From Fusarium oxysporum f. sp. lycopersici 4287 (Eukaryota; Ascomycota; Sordariomycetes; Hypocreales; Nectriaceae), in NCBI RefSeq assembly GCF_000149955.1, contig NC_030995.1:2423413-2487412 (forward strand): a DNA stretch of 64,000 nt, written 5' to 3'. Of the stretch, positions 11,094 to 22,190 are shown one piece after another. A program made the translations under genes and the position numbers. The notes below the pieces were generated by a model. That model made no database searches. It was not told the origin of the DNA and was given only the letters and a program-made list of their open reading frames with translations. The stretch's first letter is position 1. Every line of letters begins with the position of its first letter.

Positions 11094-11528
11094 TCCAGGC
11101 GGTCCATCGTGGCCATCACGCTCGATGAGTGGATGGAGCCTCAAAGGGATAAATGCAAGTGCCTGCAGTCTCCAGAATGCCCTATCACGGCTATAGGAAG
11201 CGGCCGCGATCTGATACACGCTCGCAGGTTCGACGGCGACAAGTGGGACCTTCTACGGCTAGCGGCGTCGCGAGGCGACGAGCAGTGTCGCTGGGATGGA
11301 CTTATTCGCGTCAGTATCTGGTTCCCTGCTCCGGATCTGCGAAAAAGGTTTGGTGGCGAGCCTTGTGAGTGTTCCAAGGAGACAGAGGGCGAGCTCGAGT
11401 CTTGCCACCTGCGGGGGCACCAGGGTATCTTGGGGGTGGTGAGGGATTTCTACCGAAGGCTGCTGATACAATATTATGAGCAGACTAACAACCGCATGGA
11501 CGTGGTGGATCGTCCCCCTCATGGGTGA

Positions 11529-13321
11529 TCAGTTTGAGTGGACTCCTCATATTGGGATGGCGTGGCATGGAACGGCCAAGTAGGCAATGGTTTTTTTGCC
11601 TCTCATGTCCTGAACTAGATCTTAGAGAGCTGATAGATTTCAACGTCTCGGAAAGTCTCGAATTCGTCGTCGGTTTCCATCGGGGGCAACTTAGGGACAA
11701 GCTGCACTAGGTCGGTTTTAGATGTTCCTAGCTAGATATGTTTTTAATTCATCGTCACGTTATAATTGCAAACTCGGGCAGGAGCAGAATTCCACTCCTT
11801 GCTTATAGACTCTATATGATCTAGAATTTGTTGTATCATCTTATATCTAGACATGCCGTATTCGAACGACAAGTCAAGGATCACATCAGGCTTTGACTTA
11901 GTCGGGCTAAGAGTGATATTCGAAGCAAGGCCATGTTTAATTCTAGGTCGAGCACCTCGTACTACTTTCCGATCAGCGTGGATGGGAAGATTAGGTTATC
12001 CACGGCTGGTGTAGATGGTGTTCCGTGCTTTCATTATAGCTTGGCCCATCGATGGCAGCGAGATCGAATAAAATATTAGAGACCTAGGTTCCTAGCTTAA
12101 AATTAACTGGGATACTACTGGTAATGCGAGACAATAGCTAGCCGAGCTTTTATAGTGTGATTTCTCAAAAAGAATTACCAAGGTTCACCTTGACTCTTAA
12201 TAAAATGCTTACTATGTGAAATGCTCTTATATTAGAGATTCAAACCGTTAAGGAAGCCCATAGGCATCACCATGATATGATCAATAATCCCAATTCTATC
12301 TCAGTCAAGGAGAGGCAACCCAGCGCGGGTATGAGGTGCTTACGTCTGCCAGCCTCTGCTCACCCTTGCCTTACACTTAGCGGTGCACAAGTGTGTCCTA
12401 GCCACTATCATCCCATACAGAATCACGTTCTATTTTTCCAATTCATAAGACACTCTAGAGTATAAGCTATCAAATTCAGTTATCTCAGTTTCACAAATTA
12501 AGGAAACTGCCTTTTTGCCTTATGCTTCCTAGCAAGCCTCCTACTAGTATTATGGATAAAGCCCCTCCGGCTATGGGCTCAAATAGCAACAGCAGCCACG
12601 CCGGCGGCCTAAATAGCTGCGGCTAAGAGCTGCGGCTATCAGCTACAGCTCACTGGCTCCCCCAACTCCGAGGTATACCTTGTATCTCTGGCTGATTATG
12701 CAAAGCACTAGGCAATCCCAGGAGGCCGCACTATCTATATTCTCTGCATGGTAGGCTTTGTTTTGTTATTTCAGGAGTGGGATAAAAGTAATAGGCATCG
12801 ATAATAATAGCTCGCGAGGCCGAGGGTATACTGCGCCTTTCCGTTGCCTAGTCTCCTGTCAATTTAGACCGCAATTGCTTGTTCGTTTTCCCGCTTGTTT
12901 CCAGCAATCCTTGCTCTGAAATACAATAGCGACTACACAGTACATCGGAGGCTTCTAGGTAAAGTACGAGGCGGATAGTGCGGCAAAGGCACCAGAGGCC
13001 GTGACCAAGTGCCACCACAACTACGGCAGGAGGTAAGCACCCAACGCAGCAGTAAACAATCGCCTCCAGTTCAAGCATCTGGCTATTTGGAATCAGAAGG
13101 TTTCAATTACAGCTAATTTCCAGGACTTTCATCAAATAATAAAAAATTAGGATCCAGGTCCCAAAGAAGGCCTGAGGCTGTCTCCTTGTTTGGGGTTGCT
13201 ATGACGTTCGTGAGAGATGGACGGGGCATCGGGAATGTTCCAGGGCCTGAGGCCATAAAAGCAGCCAGAGGTGCCGAGTTACGTGTCGCTTGCGTTTCGT
13301 CTCAGGATACTACTATGAACT
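11529..13321. other. Gene-poor AT-rich stretch with a small GC-rich repeat
   Basis: 1.8 kb without a convincing gene. Many short frames end quickly and the composition is AT-rich. Around 12613-12650 an imperfect repeat of AGCTGCGGCT occurs twice with related AGCTACAGCT. It may be a remnant of a small transposon, but I cannot assign it. Confidence 0.4.
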
Positions 13322-14239
13322 CTAAACTTGCCGAGGCCCGACAGTTCGCTCCCTTGGCTTATTGCTTGCCTCGTAGTATCTACCCACAGCCCTCTCCCAA
13401 GACTCTTGAATAGTTCCCCAATATTTTTCTGGATTCTTTTTCATATGCCCAACGTGTCCACTTTCAAATAACTGCCCCTCGCTAGGGTATCCAGCCTCCT
13501 GCGAAACGGCCATATATCCTTCAATATGCTGCCACGGAATAAGAAAGTCTCCCTTTCCATACAAGAATAGCCTTGTGCTCTTCTTGCTCTCCCACTGCTC
13601 ATCGGTGAAGATCCTGTGGCTGAACTTAGGCGCAGATTCTCTTCCCGCGAGATAGTCGAATACATGAATCATGCAGAAGAACCAGGCGCATAGCACTTGT
13701 GTTACAATGAATGGCAAGGGGAGCTTTGCTGCTAGCCCGATAGCCATGGCGTGAGAAAATCGCTTGAGGTTATCCCACGTAAGATATGGAGTTCCGGGCG
13801 TAGAGTCATAGACCGTCAGCGCATGGGGCATCGGCCGGTTGTAGGTCTCCTTGTAGGCATTCAAGGTGGCTGAGTAATTGATAGTTCCAGAATTAGACAT
13901 CACGTGGAACAAGACTGAACCGTCTGGTGCATTGTTGGGAAAAACCTCGTGTATAACCGGAAGCATGGCCTCTGTGCGCTGAGCCACATGGTCGATGAAG
14001 CCTTTGTAAATAGGCGACAGGACCGCGACTTGCTTGGCATGAGGGTACAACTGTCGATAGACATCGGTGAACTTTGATATGTGTCTTGGAGGTGCGTCGC
14101 CCCAGCCGTAGATGACGATTGTCCGAGGATGTTCTGGGTTTGGCTCAATGCCTGTCCGCGTCTCACCCGGACGAACGAAGACTCTATTTGATAAGGCACT
14201 GAAGCCGACAAAGGTACTAGGCCGTGTATATTTGCTCAT
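13322..14239 (-). CDS. DUF829/TMEM53 (PaxU-like) alpha/beta-hydrolase-fold protein
   Basis: Single-exon 305-aa protein. It resembles the DUF829/TMEM53 family that includes fungal PaxU-type proteins of indole-diterpene clusters, whose reaction is not settled. The N-terminal core strand TIVIYGWGDAPPRHI is followed by a nucleophile-elbow-like segment VMSNSGTI near residue 118. A hydrophobic stretch (AKLPLPFIVTQVLCAWFFCM) lies in the middle. The acid loop is LYGKGDFLIPW, and the family C-terminal signature is SGHVGHMKKNPEKYW, with the likely catalytic His. There is no signal peptide. No terpene or other secondary-metabolism core gene is visible nearby, so a PaxU-like metabolic role is not supported by context. 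Confidence 0.8.
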   Translation of the reverse strand: MSKYTRPSTFVGFSALSNRVFVRPGETRTGIEPNPEHPRTIVIYGWGDAPPRHISKFTDVYRQLYPHAKQVAVLSPIYKGFIDHVAQRTEAMLPVIHEVFPNNAPDGSVLFHVMSNSGTINYSATLNAYKETYNRPMPHALTVYDSTPGTPYLTWDNLKRFSHAMAIGLAAKLPLPFIVTQVLCAWFFCMIHVFDYLAGRESAPKFSHRIFTDEQWESKKSTRLFLYGKGDFLIPWQHIEGYMAVSQEAGYPSEGQLFESGHVGHMKKNPEKYWGTIQESWERAVGRYYEASNKPRERTVGPRQV

Positions 14240-14791
14240 GGTAATCTACGATTTTAAGGTGATTGTTGACGATCGTTGAAAAGAAGGGAATATCCAGAAA
14301 CCGTCCTGCTATATATCATGTTTCTCAGATGATGTCTGAATAAGCTTATTCAATCCTCCAGAGAACCCGGATTGGCAGAGAAGTGACAAAATGAAGCTAA
14401 TATGAGAGACCTTCTCACGTCAGATCAATCGATGTGTTGTGATTGACTATTCAGTGAGGCACAGTAGCTCTAGAGAGGTTTGTGACGTGGAACAGTAAGC
14501 ACTATACTCTCGGCTTATGGAGTCATATAATAGTTGCTGGATCCCTGTAGTGGTAGATGTTGGATTAACCTCTAAAAGACTTGCGTTAAAACTTGGCTTA
14601 CGATAAGAATTACTGGTTGTGCTGCTTATGGTCCGAGGCCAGCAATCTTGCCATTGAGCGGACTGATGCCAGTCTCAACAGTTGTGTCGGGGCGCGAATG
14701 ATTTACATTACTCATTATATCTATTGTTACATGGTAGTGAAGATAGACGCTAATTAATCATGAAATGTTTGTGTACTGCGAAATAAGAAAC
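14240..14791. other. Intergenic, no gene seen
   Basis: AT-rich spacer between two minus-strand genes. It should hold the promoter of the DUF829 gene; no specific site was recognised. Confidence 0.4.
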
Positions 14792-15975
14792 TCATACCAT
14801 TCGCTCTTGGTCCGAGGTGGATGCCTGGTCCTGGGTTTCTGTAAACACCACCTTGGTCTCAACCTTCTTCACAATCCCATTTTCCCAGTCGGATGTCCTT
14901 CGGTAGGAGTCATCACGCGACATATCGTCAAGTCGGACATGACCTGTGCGACTCGCGGTGACAAACGTAGTCATCCGACCACTGACCAATTCATCGCGAA
15001 CCCTCTGTCGACCTCCCTCGGTCGGTCTAGCGTCTTGCTCTCTTGAGCTCTTGACTATGTGGCCGAGAAGAGAGGCGACGTTCATCTCGATGTATAGTTT
15101 GAGGAGGTAGACGAGTTGATGGAACTGGACATAGCTGATAGCCGTTAGACATGAGGCAACGTAGGTGTAGGGCATACTGACACAACAGGACTGGGGAGAA
15201 ATGTGGCTCCCATCAGCACGCAATCCAACGACACTGATATAACAACCATAATGACGTTGAAGTGGAACAGCTCAGTATACTTCGTCAATCCGCAAGCGAT
15301 GAGTCGCGACCGAACCAGGTATATGAAGTAGAGGTTAAGCGATAAATCGACGATCAAAAAGACAGCTTTTTCGGTTCGGTCCCAGACGATGTTGATTTCT
15401 TCGTACAGGTGAGAGATCTGTAAGCGAGCTGGTACCCAGATGCAGAAACCGCTGATGTTGATCAAGCTCGCAACCACCGCAACTCCCCACTTGACTCTGT
15501 TGATGTTCGTTTTGTTACCGAGAAGGAGGGATATTCGATTGATGATGATCTGGAGGGTAAATTGGATCTGCATACTCCAGAAAACAACTGCAGAAGGCGT
15601 AAGTATAAGTCTGAGGCTGATGATAGGGCGACGTACTGATAAAGAAAAAGACCCAGAAGCTGGAGAGCGGTATCAAGTCAGTACGCTTCGGGAGAAGAGG
15701 ACAGAGGAGACTGACCTTGGTGGAGCGAAGCCTCGTAGCCAGCAATAAGTGATGATTCCCATACAGTTGCATCCAATCCAATCAAGCCAGCACATGATGA
15801 TGTATGCGCTGAAAAGCCTTTTTCTCTGGTACGCCTGCATCGTCTGCTTGATGGCCATACCAGCAGTGAACATTGACGCGCCCATGCTGAAGCCGAAGAT
15901 GAGACTGACAATGTTCATCTCCAGATCCTTTGGAGTCTCGGTCTTGTACCACGGAGGAATCAAAAAGCCCGCCAT
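14792..15975 (-). CDS. Seven-helix fungal integral membrane protein
   Basis: Four exons (15716-15975, 15637-15659, 15182-15587, 14792-15134) give 343 aa with all junctions in phase. About seven hydrophobic segments are predicted by eye, beginning MNIVSLIFGFSMGASMFTAG. The middle carries NIVWDRTEKAVFLIVDLSLN and GLTKYTELFHFN, then YVQFHQLVYLLKLYIEMNVA. This pattern (WDRxEK, NLYF, KY, FH, KLxIEM) recurs in a large uncharacterised fungal family. The ~110-residue cytosolic tail is charged and ends ASTSDQERMV. It could be a receptor-like protein, but the ligand and role are unknown. The 23-nt second exon is unusually small but its splice sites are good. Confidence 0.75.
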
Positions 15976-18070
15976 GGCTGGAGTGTAGTGAAGGACGAAT
16001 ACTAAACTTCGATATGTTGACTGTCACAAGAAACGATGAGACCGATGCCAAGAGCGGGACCAAGAGATAATGACTTATAGTAACAGACGGTTCAATACGA
16101 AAATGACAGATCTTCCCCTGGTTTGGGCATTGTATCCATGATATGCAAAACCAAGGGGGTCTTAAGACTACCCTCAGCCTCGATCTCGAATACGAGTCAG
16201 TGCCCAACACCCACCAACGGTCAATTTAATGCATGAAGATCGCAACCCCAAAGCCGTAGCGCCGGCCGCGAGCATAGCGTATTGAGCAGTGAAGCAGCCG
16301 ATCTTGCGACCCAAAAGTCGCAGATTTAATGCTAAAAGAGCGGGCTGGACGCTATCCGTTGACGCCACGGAATTTTGAGTTAGTGTCTTGACTCGGGAAA
16401 TTGTAGAAATTGGGATGAAAGCGATGCGCGCCGATAAGGTTCGGGGTATTATAGCTGAGACTTGCGCTGAGATCGTGAACGAGTCTGGGGAACGAGGAGT
16501 GAGAGTTTGGCGTTGCAGTGACTGGACGGTCAAGAGTCCAATCGGACGTAATCTGGGGAAATATTATTGATATGCCGTTCAATTATTGATACGATACCTG
16601 AGACACGGCACAATCGGCAGTGATTTATCGTTGCAACGGCAGACGGATCAACGCAACGCCCAACAATGACAAACTCATTACCGTAAGCCATAATGTAACC
16701 AACTCCTCCTTCCAAGACTTCGAATTGCGCTGGAACACCATCCACTACCGACAAAATCCCCGCCAGGCGTGACCCATTGGGTTACAAAAATGGCGTTTAA
16801 GTTTTCATGGAACAAGCATGGAACCACTAACCTAGCAGCGGCACAGTTGCTGTCGATGCACTAGCAATGTCAGCCTTAAACACTAAACCCACTGGATTGG
16901 CTGGAAGCTCCGGGGGATCTCCCCTGTTGCCAGGCTTGTGATGTTTTATCGGACGATGGCTGTTTTATGTTTTTCCCGGGGTCAAGCGGGACGGATCCAA
17001 TTGGTTTAGTGTGGCTACCTGGTTTGTTGATCCATGAATATCGTATTTCATTTTCCTTGGATATGAGATGCTGCAATTAATGATTAGGTGATGCCCTTTC
17101 TTTTGCGAAATAAGGATCGTTGAAACAAATCCCTATTGGTATTAATGAGCAAAAGTGCTCAATCGCGCTCTGTAAGCTAGTGCAAGCGCAGCCATCGCGT
17201 CCGTTGGCTCGCGTTGGGCTGAGACGGAACCGCGGTGTTGAGCCCCGATTTAGCCCTGTCGATCAGAGAGTGCGGGGAACGACTCAAGAGGACGATGAAG
17301 ATTTTAATTTTAGTAACGGCGATAAATTGATCAAAGCTATTTCTCACTCTAGGCTAATCATGGGATGACGATCTATGTTTCATGATGAGGACAAGAACTA
17401 ACTGCCTGACTATTCCGCTGGCTCTTCGCCTGTCCCGCCAAAGTTAGTAGTCGACAAGCCACTGCAACACCTAATGACGGTCATCATTAGGTGTTCAATT
17501 CCTAATTGTCAGTTGATGGTCCAAATGTTTGCCTGCACCAAGAATGGATGTTATTATGGGCCAAAAGACATAAACTTGCACAGAGAAGTTCTAGATTCGA
17601 GTTAATGAAACAGAGGAATCGCATTACCTTATCGCATCAACTCAATTGTAGGACCGAGTTTGTCTTTCAAGACTTTCGGTTTCGTGATGCTACAGATCGT
17701 CACAAGGAGAACGAACCTTTGCCTTCTGCCAGTGAGTATTGGATGTCTAAGGCGACAAGGGTACTGATGACAGTACGACGGTTTCCCAGCTGAAGAAGGT
17801 AAGTGTACAGGAAAGCCTCATGCCACCACAGCCTCCAGATCCAGATAATTATACACATCGTCTTTTCTCATCTTTCAATCTTCAAGCTCCGCATTGTATC
17901 ATATAGTAAGTGGAATCAGGGCGAAATTGAGAAGAGATTTCAGGGTCGTGGAAATGTCACAAGTTTCAACTATTACTCAAGGATCAGGGATTTGGTAGGA
18001 ATCAAGTATAGTATTAAGGTATTATTAACAGCATAGTTAACTCTTGAGTGTGAATACTACACAGTATGGA
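15976..18070. other. Long intergenic region, no convincing gene
   Basis: 2.1 kb. Open frames are short, overlap on both strands and resemble nothing known. It should include the promoter of the membrane protein near 15976-16300. One perfect inverted repeat is listed separately. Confidence 0.45.
17466..17495. repeat. Perfect 12-bp inverted repeat
   Basis: AACACCTAATGA and TCATTAGGTGTT are exact reverse complements separated by CGGTCA. It could be a hairpin, a dimeric protein-binding site or a transposon footprint. No gene starts nearby. Confidence 0.6.
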
Positions 18071-18841
18071 CTAAAGCAACATAGCACCAACTACAGCGAC
18101 CAGACCCATGCCAACAGCTCCGTGACCAGCAAGTCTCATGCCCGAGTTTGGCGCTGTTGTAGCCGATGCAACAGGAGTCTCAGTTCCCGAAGTCGCATCC
18201 GAAGTAGCGCTGCCTGACGATGCCTCGGTGGTACCAGTAGTAGCAGCAGCCGCCACGGTCGTAGTCTCAGTACCAGTGGAATCAGTAGCGGTCGTCTTGG
18301 CAGTTGTCTTTGCACTTGTCGTAGACGTAGACTCATCATCGTCGGCGCCGAATTCCTTGATATCCAACACATAAGTCCCGTTTCCACTGACACCGTCTTG
18401 CTCGAAACTAGCCCAACTGGGCTTTCCGTTTGTTCCCAAGGATACACAGGCCTCGCGGTACGCGTTGCTAGCGCAGATACTATTTCCATCGCTGGTAACA
18501 CCGCCACCGGCGTTGGTGCAAGAGACGAATATTTGAGTGACAAGCTTGGCCGTATTGTCGAAGAATTCGTGGTCAGAGTTGGAGCTCAGACACGTGCGGC
18601 AGCCATCCATGGAGCCGTACCAGCCATCCGGGTTCGGAATGCACACACAGTCCCTTGTTTCCTCCTTGGGCCACTTGAGCTTTTGGCACTTGAGCATGGC
18701 CTGGTAGATAGGCCAGCAGCCGCAGTCGTCGAGCTTGGAGGGGCTGTCGTCTGCTTCTTTGGTCTTGGACCAGCCGTTGGGCTCTGCTGAGGTGAAGCCA
18801 GAGATGGCAACGAGTGCAGCGAGACTTGATGAGAAATGCAT
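18071..18841 (-). CDS. Cys-rich, Ser/Thr-rich GPI-type cell-wall protein
   Basis: Single-exon 256-aa secreted protein. An N-terminal signal peptide (MHFSSSLAALVAISGFTSAE) is followed by a Cys-rich domain (residues about 35-140) with about eleven Cys, starting DDCGCWPIYQAMLKC. A ~70-residue low-complexity Ser/Thr/Ala stalk comes next (TTSAKTTAKTTATDS), then a C-terminal hydrophobic tail MGLVAVVGAMLL preceded by small residues, as expected for GPI attachment. Probably plasma-membrane or wall-anchored. The Cys spacing does not clearly match CFEM, so I leave the domain unnamed. Confidence 0.8.
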   Translation of the reverse strand: MHFSSSLAALVAISGFTSAEPNGWSKTKEADDSPSKLDDCGCWPIYQAMLKCQKLKWPKEETRDCVCIPNPDGWYGSMDGCRTCLSSNSDHEFFDNTAKLVTQIFVSCTNAGGGVTSDGNSICASNAYREACVSLGTNGKPSWASFEQDGVSGNGTYVLDIKEFGADDDESTSTTSAKTTAKTTATDSTGTETTTVAAAATTGTTEASSGSATSDATSGTETPVASATTAPNSGMRLAGHGAVGMGLVAVVGAMLL

Positions 18842-19693
18842 GGTGAAATAGTTGGGTGTAAACGAATGGCGATGTTGTGAAACGAGTGACGTGAATGGAA
18901 GTTTGCAGAGGTAAAGGGAATGCGAGATGATGGGTCTTCGTGAGATTTTAAAATGCGATCCTGCATCACCGGATAAATCTCAAATTGACTAGCGTTGTCA
19001 GCTGTAATTTCCGGGTTTAGGCGCCAGCATCCATAATTCGCCCGGCTGCTTTCCGTGAGATCTTGGCGTGATATATCGCACGATCGGTTAGCAATGCTAC
19101 AAGCCTATCCAGCCTATCTTTGCTTAATCACGGGATTAAAGTTTACTTGCTCAAAGAGAGCTTGCTCATTTCATGTAACGACCTGATATCGCCATTAGAT
19201 AACATGACCGTTGAATCAATCAAGCGGCTTCATGCTCAAAGGAGATTTTCGCCAAGGAAGAGTCATTCCCCAGATGGAAATCCCCGAGACAAGGATGTAG
19301 GTGGATATCCCCACCGCCGGTGACGAGAAACCTTGAGACTAACTAACTATCACGCGAACTGAGCTGATTGACGATGAGGAACATGTATCCTCGCGTGGAG
19401 GGGTTTACAGTGATTGGCTCCAATGCATTCGAAATCCCAGGGATTCTAGCCTTGTGGAGCTAAATCGGTTATAACTTTGTGAAGGCGCAACTCTTGGCTT
19501 GGCAGTGACCTGTCTGCGGAAACAACGGCATCGTCTTTATTTATTGCCAAGGTGATTGATCGGAACAGTTACACTGCAAATCTGCATGTGAACACACAGG
19601 CAATACAATTTCGGGGATCTATGTCAAGCTTGACATGTGTTTTACACTTTAAAGTAAGCACTACCTGAGTTACCCTAAACTGCCACTAATAAC
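18842..19693. other. Intergenic, no gene seen
   Basis: Upstream region of the GPI protein gene. No open frame with family resemblance and no recognised RNA. Confidence 0.4.
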
Positions 19694-20590
19694 TCAACTA
19701 GCTCGGTGACATTCTATTATATTCACTTTGTAAAATAACAAAATATTATTATATACATTCCAATCTCCTAATACAAAGCCGCTTTTTAAAACCCCTTTAC
19801 TTGCCAATGCGGTTGGATAGCCACTCTTGGATCCGCGAGAGACCATTAGAGTTACGCTTGCGAGACCTAGACTGTGAAGATGTTTAATCATATCTTTGAT
19901 CTCTTTGATGCGAAGCTCTGTATCTAGTGGAACACTAGTCTCAACGGGTTCTTCGAGAGTCATGGCATATTTGCTGAGTACTAGACTACGGATACTGCTG
20001 TTGATGACTGTGGCATCCCCAGTACTTGGTAGTATTTAGATAATGATTTATAAGCAGTGTCTCGTAGGCCTTTGCTTCCGCTAGAAATGCTTCTTTGGCA
20101 AGATTGCTGTTGTTTTGGGCGTTAGAATAAAGAGGGGTGACGCATTTAAGGTAGTAGTATTCCAACATCGCCTCGGGACATAGCTTAAGTAATAAGTCGT
20201 ACTCTGGCTTAAGTTCTTGCTTTAGAACGAAGAGGTGTTCATACTAGGCAAATCCGAGTTTATTACCAGCGAATTTGGCAAAGGTCTCAGGGATGTCGCG
20301 AATGGGAAGCGATGTAAGGTCCAATTGGGATAAGTCCAACCCTTTTGCTCGGTGCATTGCAAATCTTGTGTTGGTCGTGACAATGAAATGGTCTCCAGTG
20401 CTGATTCGGAAGCCGATGTGAAGTGATTGAACCATATGATTGGCTGCACTTCATCTTTGCTGGAACCCGTGATCACTCGTGAAGAGCTCAAGCCAACTAT
20501 CATAAACTCGCCATGTAGAACAAAGAAACGGCCAGCAAACAAACAATATTGCATACATCGTAACTCCGAGGTCCTCTCCCAGCTAATCAC
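19694..20590 (-). pseudogene. Degenerate protein-kinase-like gene
   Basis: Fragments in shifting frames look like a fungal kinase-like protein. From 20435 a frame passes KGLDLSQLDLTSLPI and ends at a TAG (20244-20246). The same frame then continues without a gap as YEHLFVLKQELKPEY and LEYYYLKCVTPLYSNAQ. The stop is one C-to-T change from CAG. Further on, EIKDMIKHLHSLGLA recalls the helix before a kinase catalytic loop (LHSLGLAHNDL in relatives), but the catalytic HxD is not present afterwards. AT-rich sequence and loss of frame indicate decay. The kinase call rests on one motif. Confidence 0.45.
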
Positions 20591-20766
20591 GGGCGCTGGA
20601 TACGCTGCCTCCGTGACCGGCCTCCCAAATCTGCCGTCCCCACATTCTCTCGGAAGACCCGCGGGGTAGCAAGCGAACTATATCCGAGCTGCCGTTAAAG
20701 ATGTATAACTAACCTCTCCTCATACAACACTTGATCAAATAATTTTCCAAGCATAATATCATCAAA

Positions 20767-21225
20767 ATGTCTACAAGAAAAGGTCCATTCCGACTCGTCA
20801 CAGTCAACACGGCGCCAGAGCGCGCAAAACGCCTCATCGGACGCTTAATCACCGAGCTGCAAGATGACTATGAGATCATTCACGTGGATAACTGTTCGAG
20901 TAAGTTCAACAACGGTGCAACACGGACACGTGATTAATTAATCTAGGCATCGATGAGGTTGTGCCTAAAGTCACAGAGCACAAGCCCAATGTATTGGTGA
21001 GTGAACTATGACTCAGAAAGTCTATGCGACAACTCTAACTTTCTTTCTCAGTTCTCGGCTTCTATGTGGTCCGCTGAGGAGGCGGAGCAAATTCACTCTT
21101 TGGCAAAGTCTATTGTGCCCGATATCAAACTTCATGCTATTCCGACGGGATTGCAGGTTGAGAGGGGACCGGATGCTATTGTTGAGTACCTTGTTGAGAA
21201 GGTTCCTCCTCTGCTGGATAGCTAG
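20767..21225 (+). CDS. Conserved small protein of unknown function, 118 aa
   Basis: Three exons (20767-20899, 20947-20996, 21052-21225), all in phase, with donors GTAAGT and GTGAGT. The protein starts MSTRKGPFRLVTVNTAPERA and contains EIIHVDNCS, then FSASMWSAEEAEQIHSLAK and VERGPDAIVEYLVEKVPPLL. It looks like a compact alternating alpha/beta domain, a Rossmann or NAD-binding-like half, with no signal peptide. I think related small proteins occur in other Fusarium genomes, but I cannot name a function. The next-door kinase-like gene is decayed, so context does not help. Confidence 0.65.
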
Positions 21226-21446
21226 ATTAGTCAAGATGGGAAGATCAGCCAGATATCATGATCAAATATTTTGGACACCAGACAGATTCTGCGAGATGAT
21301 TTACGTGTTGGATGACACGTTTCGTATACTAAATCTTTATATCAGCATGAACGTGGCTGCCTACCCGTTCTCAATCTCATCACCGTGCAGCAAGGGTCTA
21401 TGGACTTTCAGTTCAAGCCCAGCCGTGCCCCTCCATGCTCCGCCTT

Positions 21447-21928
21447 CACAGATGACTAACGCTGGGCCCCTCGGTGCCAACCCTCATATTCCAAAATCTC
21501 TGGTAATATCCCCAGCGAAGAGTGGTGTAGTAGGTACTGCCCCCGTTCAGGTCGTTAGATCTGAACCCAAATTCCCAGAGTCAGCCCCTACAATTCCCCA
21601 TTACCACAGAAAGCACAGAAAAAGCAGAGATAACAGCATCTCCCCCCAAACCTCCCCTGAAAGAGCAGAAACAACAGCAGTCAGCCCCCCAATCCCCCAG
21701 TAAGAGCAGAAATAACGGCAATTACGAAAAAAAGAAACAAGAAACAAAGACACTACCCCGGGAAGAAATTCCCCCTCCCACCTACTACTACAACACTCTT
21801 CGCTTTTGCCAGTTGTGTATAGTAAAAGATGTCTCTTTTTGCCTCATACTGTCTATTATCTAGTTGGACTACTCGTTCTCAAAAGTAATAAGCAACTTTT
21901 AATATACAGCAAAGTCTCAACCCTGAAC
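21447..21928. repeat. Divergent repeat copy A, including a decayed FAH 3' end
   Basis: Shares ordered blocks with 22191-22624: CACAGATGACTAAC, AAGAGTGGTGTAGTAGG, TCTGAACC, CTACTCGTTCTCAAAAGTA and CTCAACCCTGAAC. The last part corresponds to the final ~20 codons of the FAH-family gene but is mutated here. Between the blocks lies A-rich low-complexity sequence with CAGAAA/CAGAGA runs. Confidence 0.65.
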
Positions 21929-22190
21929 GATCTGCTGGATAGATAGACCTCCAAGAAACATGCTCAGGTAAATGCAATAGCGAAAGGCTTCAAGAAATGT
22001 CAATAGATGCTCTGGCATATGTTGTGCGTTTGGCTATTCGTGATCATCGTGTTTTGTATTTAACCTTTATACCGGAGCCACTGTCGCCTGAGGTCTGTTT
22101 CCAAAGTATGTTGGATGCCTATCTCTGAATGGTTGACTTCACGCAGCCGTCCCTGGTATGCTTTGACAACAACCTCAGACATGTCCACCT

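Larger units (their letters stand above)
3967..11528 (+). pseudogene. Unrecognised fungal gene split by a copia insertion
   Basis: Exons read as 3967-4469, 4550-4991, 5050-5207, 5261-5593, 5665-6190 and 11094-11528. Together they make 799 codons with every junction in phase. The start MAGVIQLGDAIKFAELAWTV opens an alpha-helical N-terminal half with heptad-like stretches. A globular middle follows, then a Ser/Thr-rich stretch, then a Cys-containing C-terminus (CKCLQSPECP). A further intron may start at the GTATGT at 4061. The copia element sits exactly between codons ending at 6190 and starting at 11094. Removing it with one ATGAG copy keeps the frame open to the TGA at 11526. I recognise no enzymatic domain; the N-terminus recalls fungal STAND/heterokaryon-incompatibility partner domains only loosely. 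As it stands the protein would be truncated shortly inside the LTR. Confidence 0.75.

Noticed and set aside
12560..12660. CRISPR-like or satellite array
   Set aside because: Only two or three imperfect AGCTGCGGCT units; no regular spacing and a eukaryotic genome.
13322..14239. Idea that the PaxU-like gene marks an indole-diterpene cluster
   Set aside because: No prenyltransferase, GGPP synthase or P450 gene is visible in the window.
15749..15988. Open frames antisense to the seven-helix protein
   Set aside because: Shadows of the real minus-strand exons; no start context or family resemblance.
18138..18374. Val/Ala-rich frames opposite the GPI protein stalk
   Set aside because: Arise from the reverse complement of a Ser/Thr/Ala low-complexity region.
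21008..21703. 231-codon plus-strand open frame
   Set aside because: Overlaps the spliced 118-aa gene in another frame and then runs through the repeat; low-complexity Pro/Ser product.
21600..21780. CAGAAA/AAAGCAGAG-rich stretch as a microsatellite
   Set aside because: Irregular A-rich low complexity with no fixed repeat unit.
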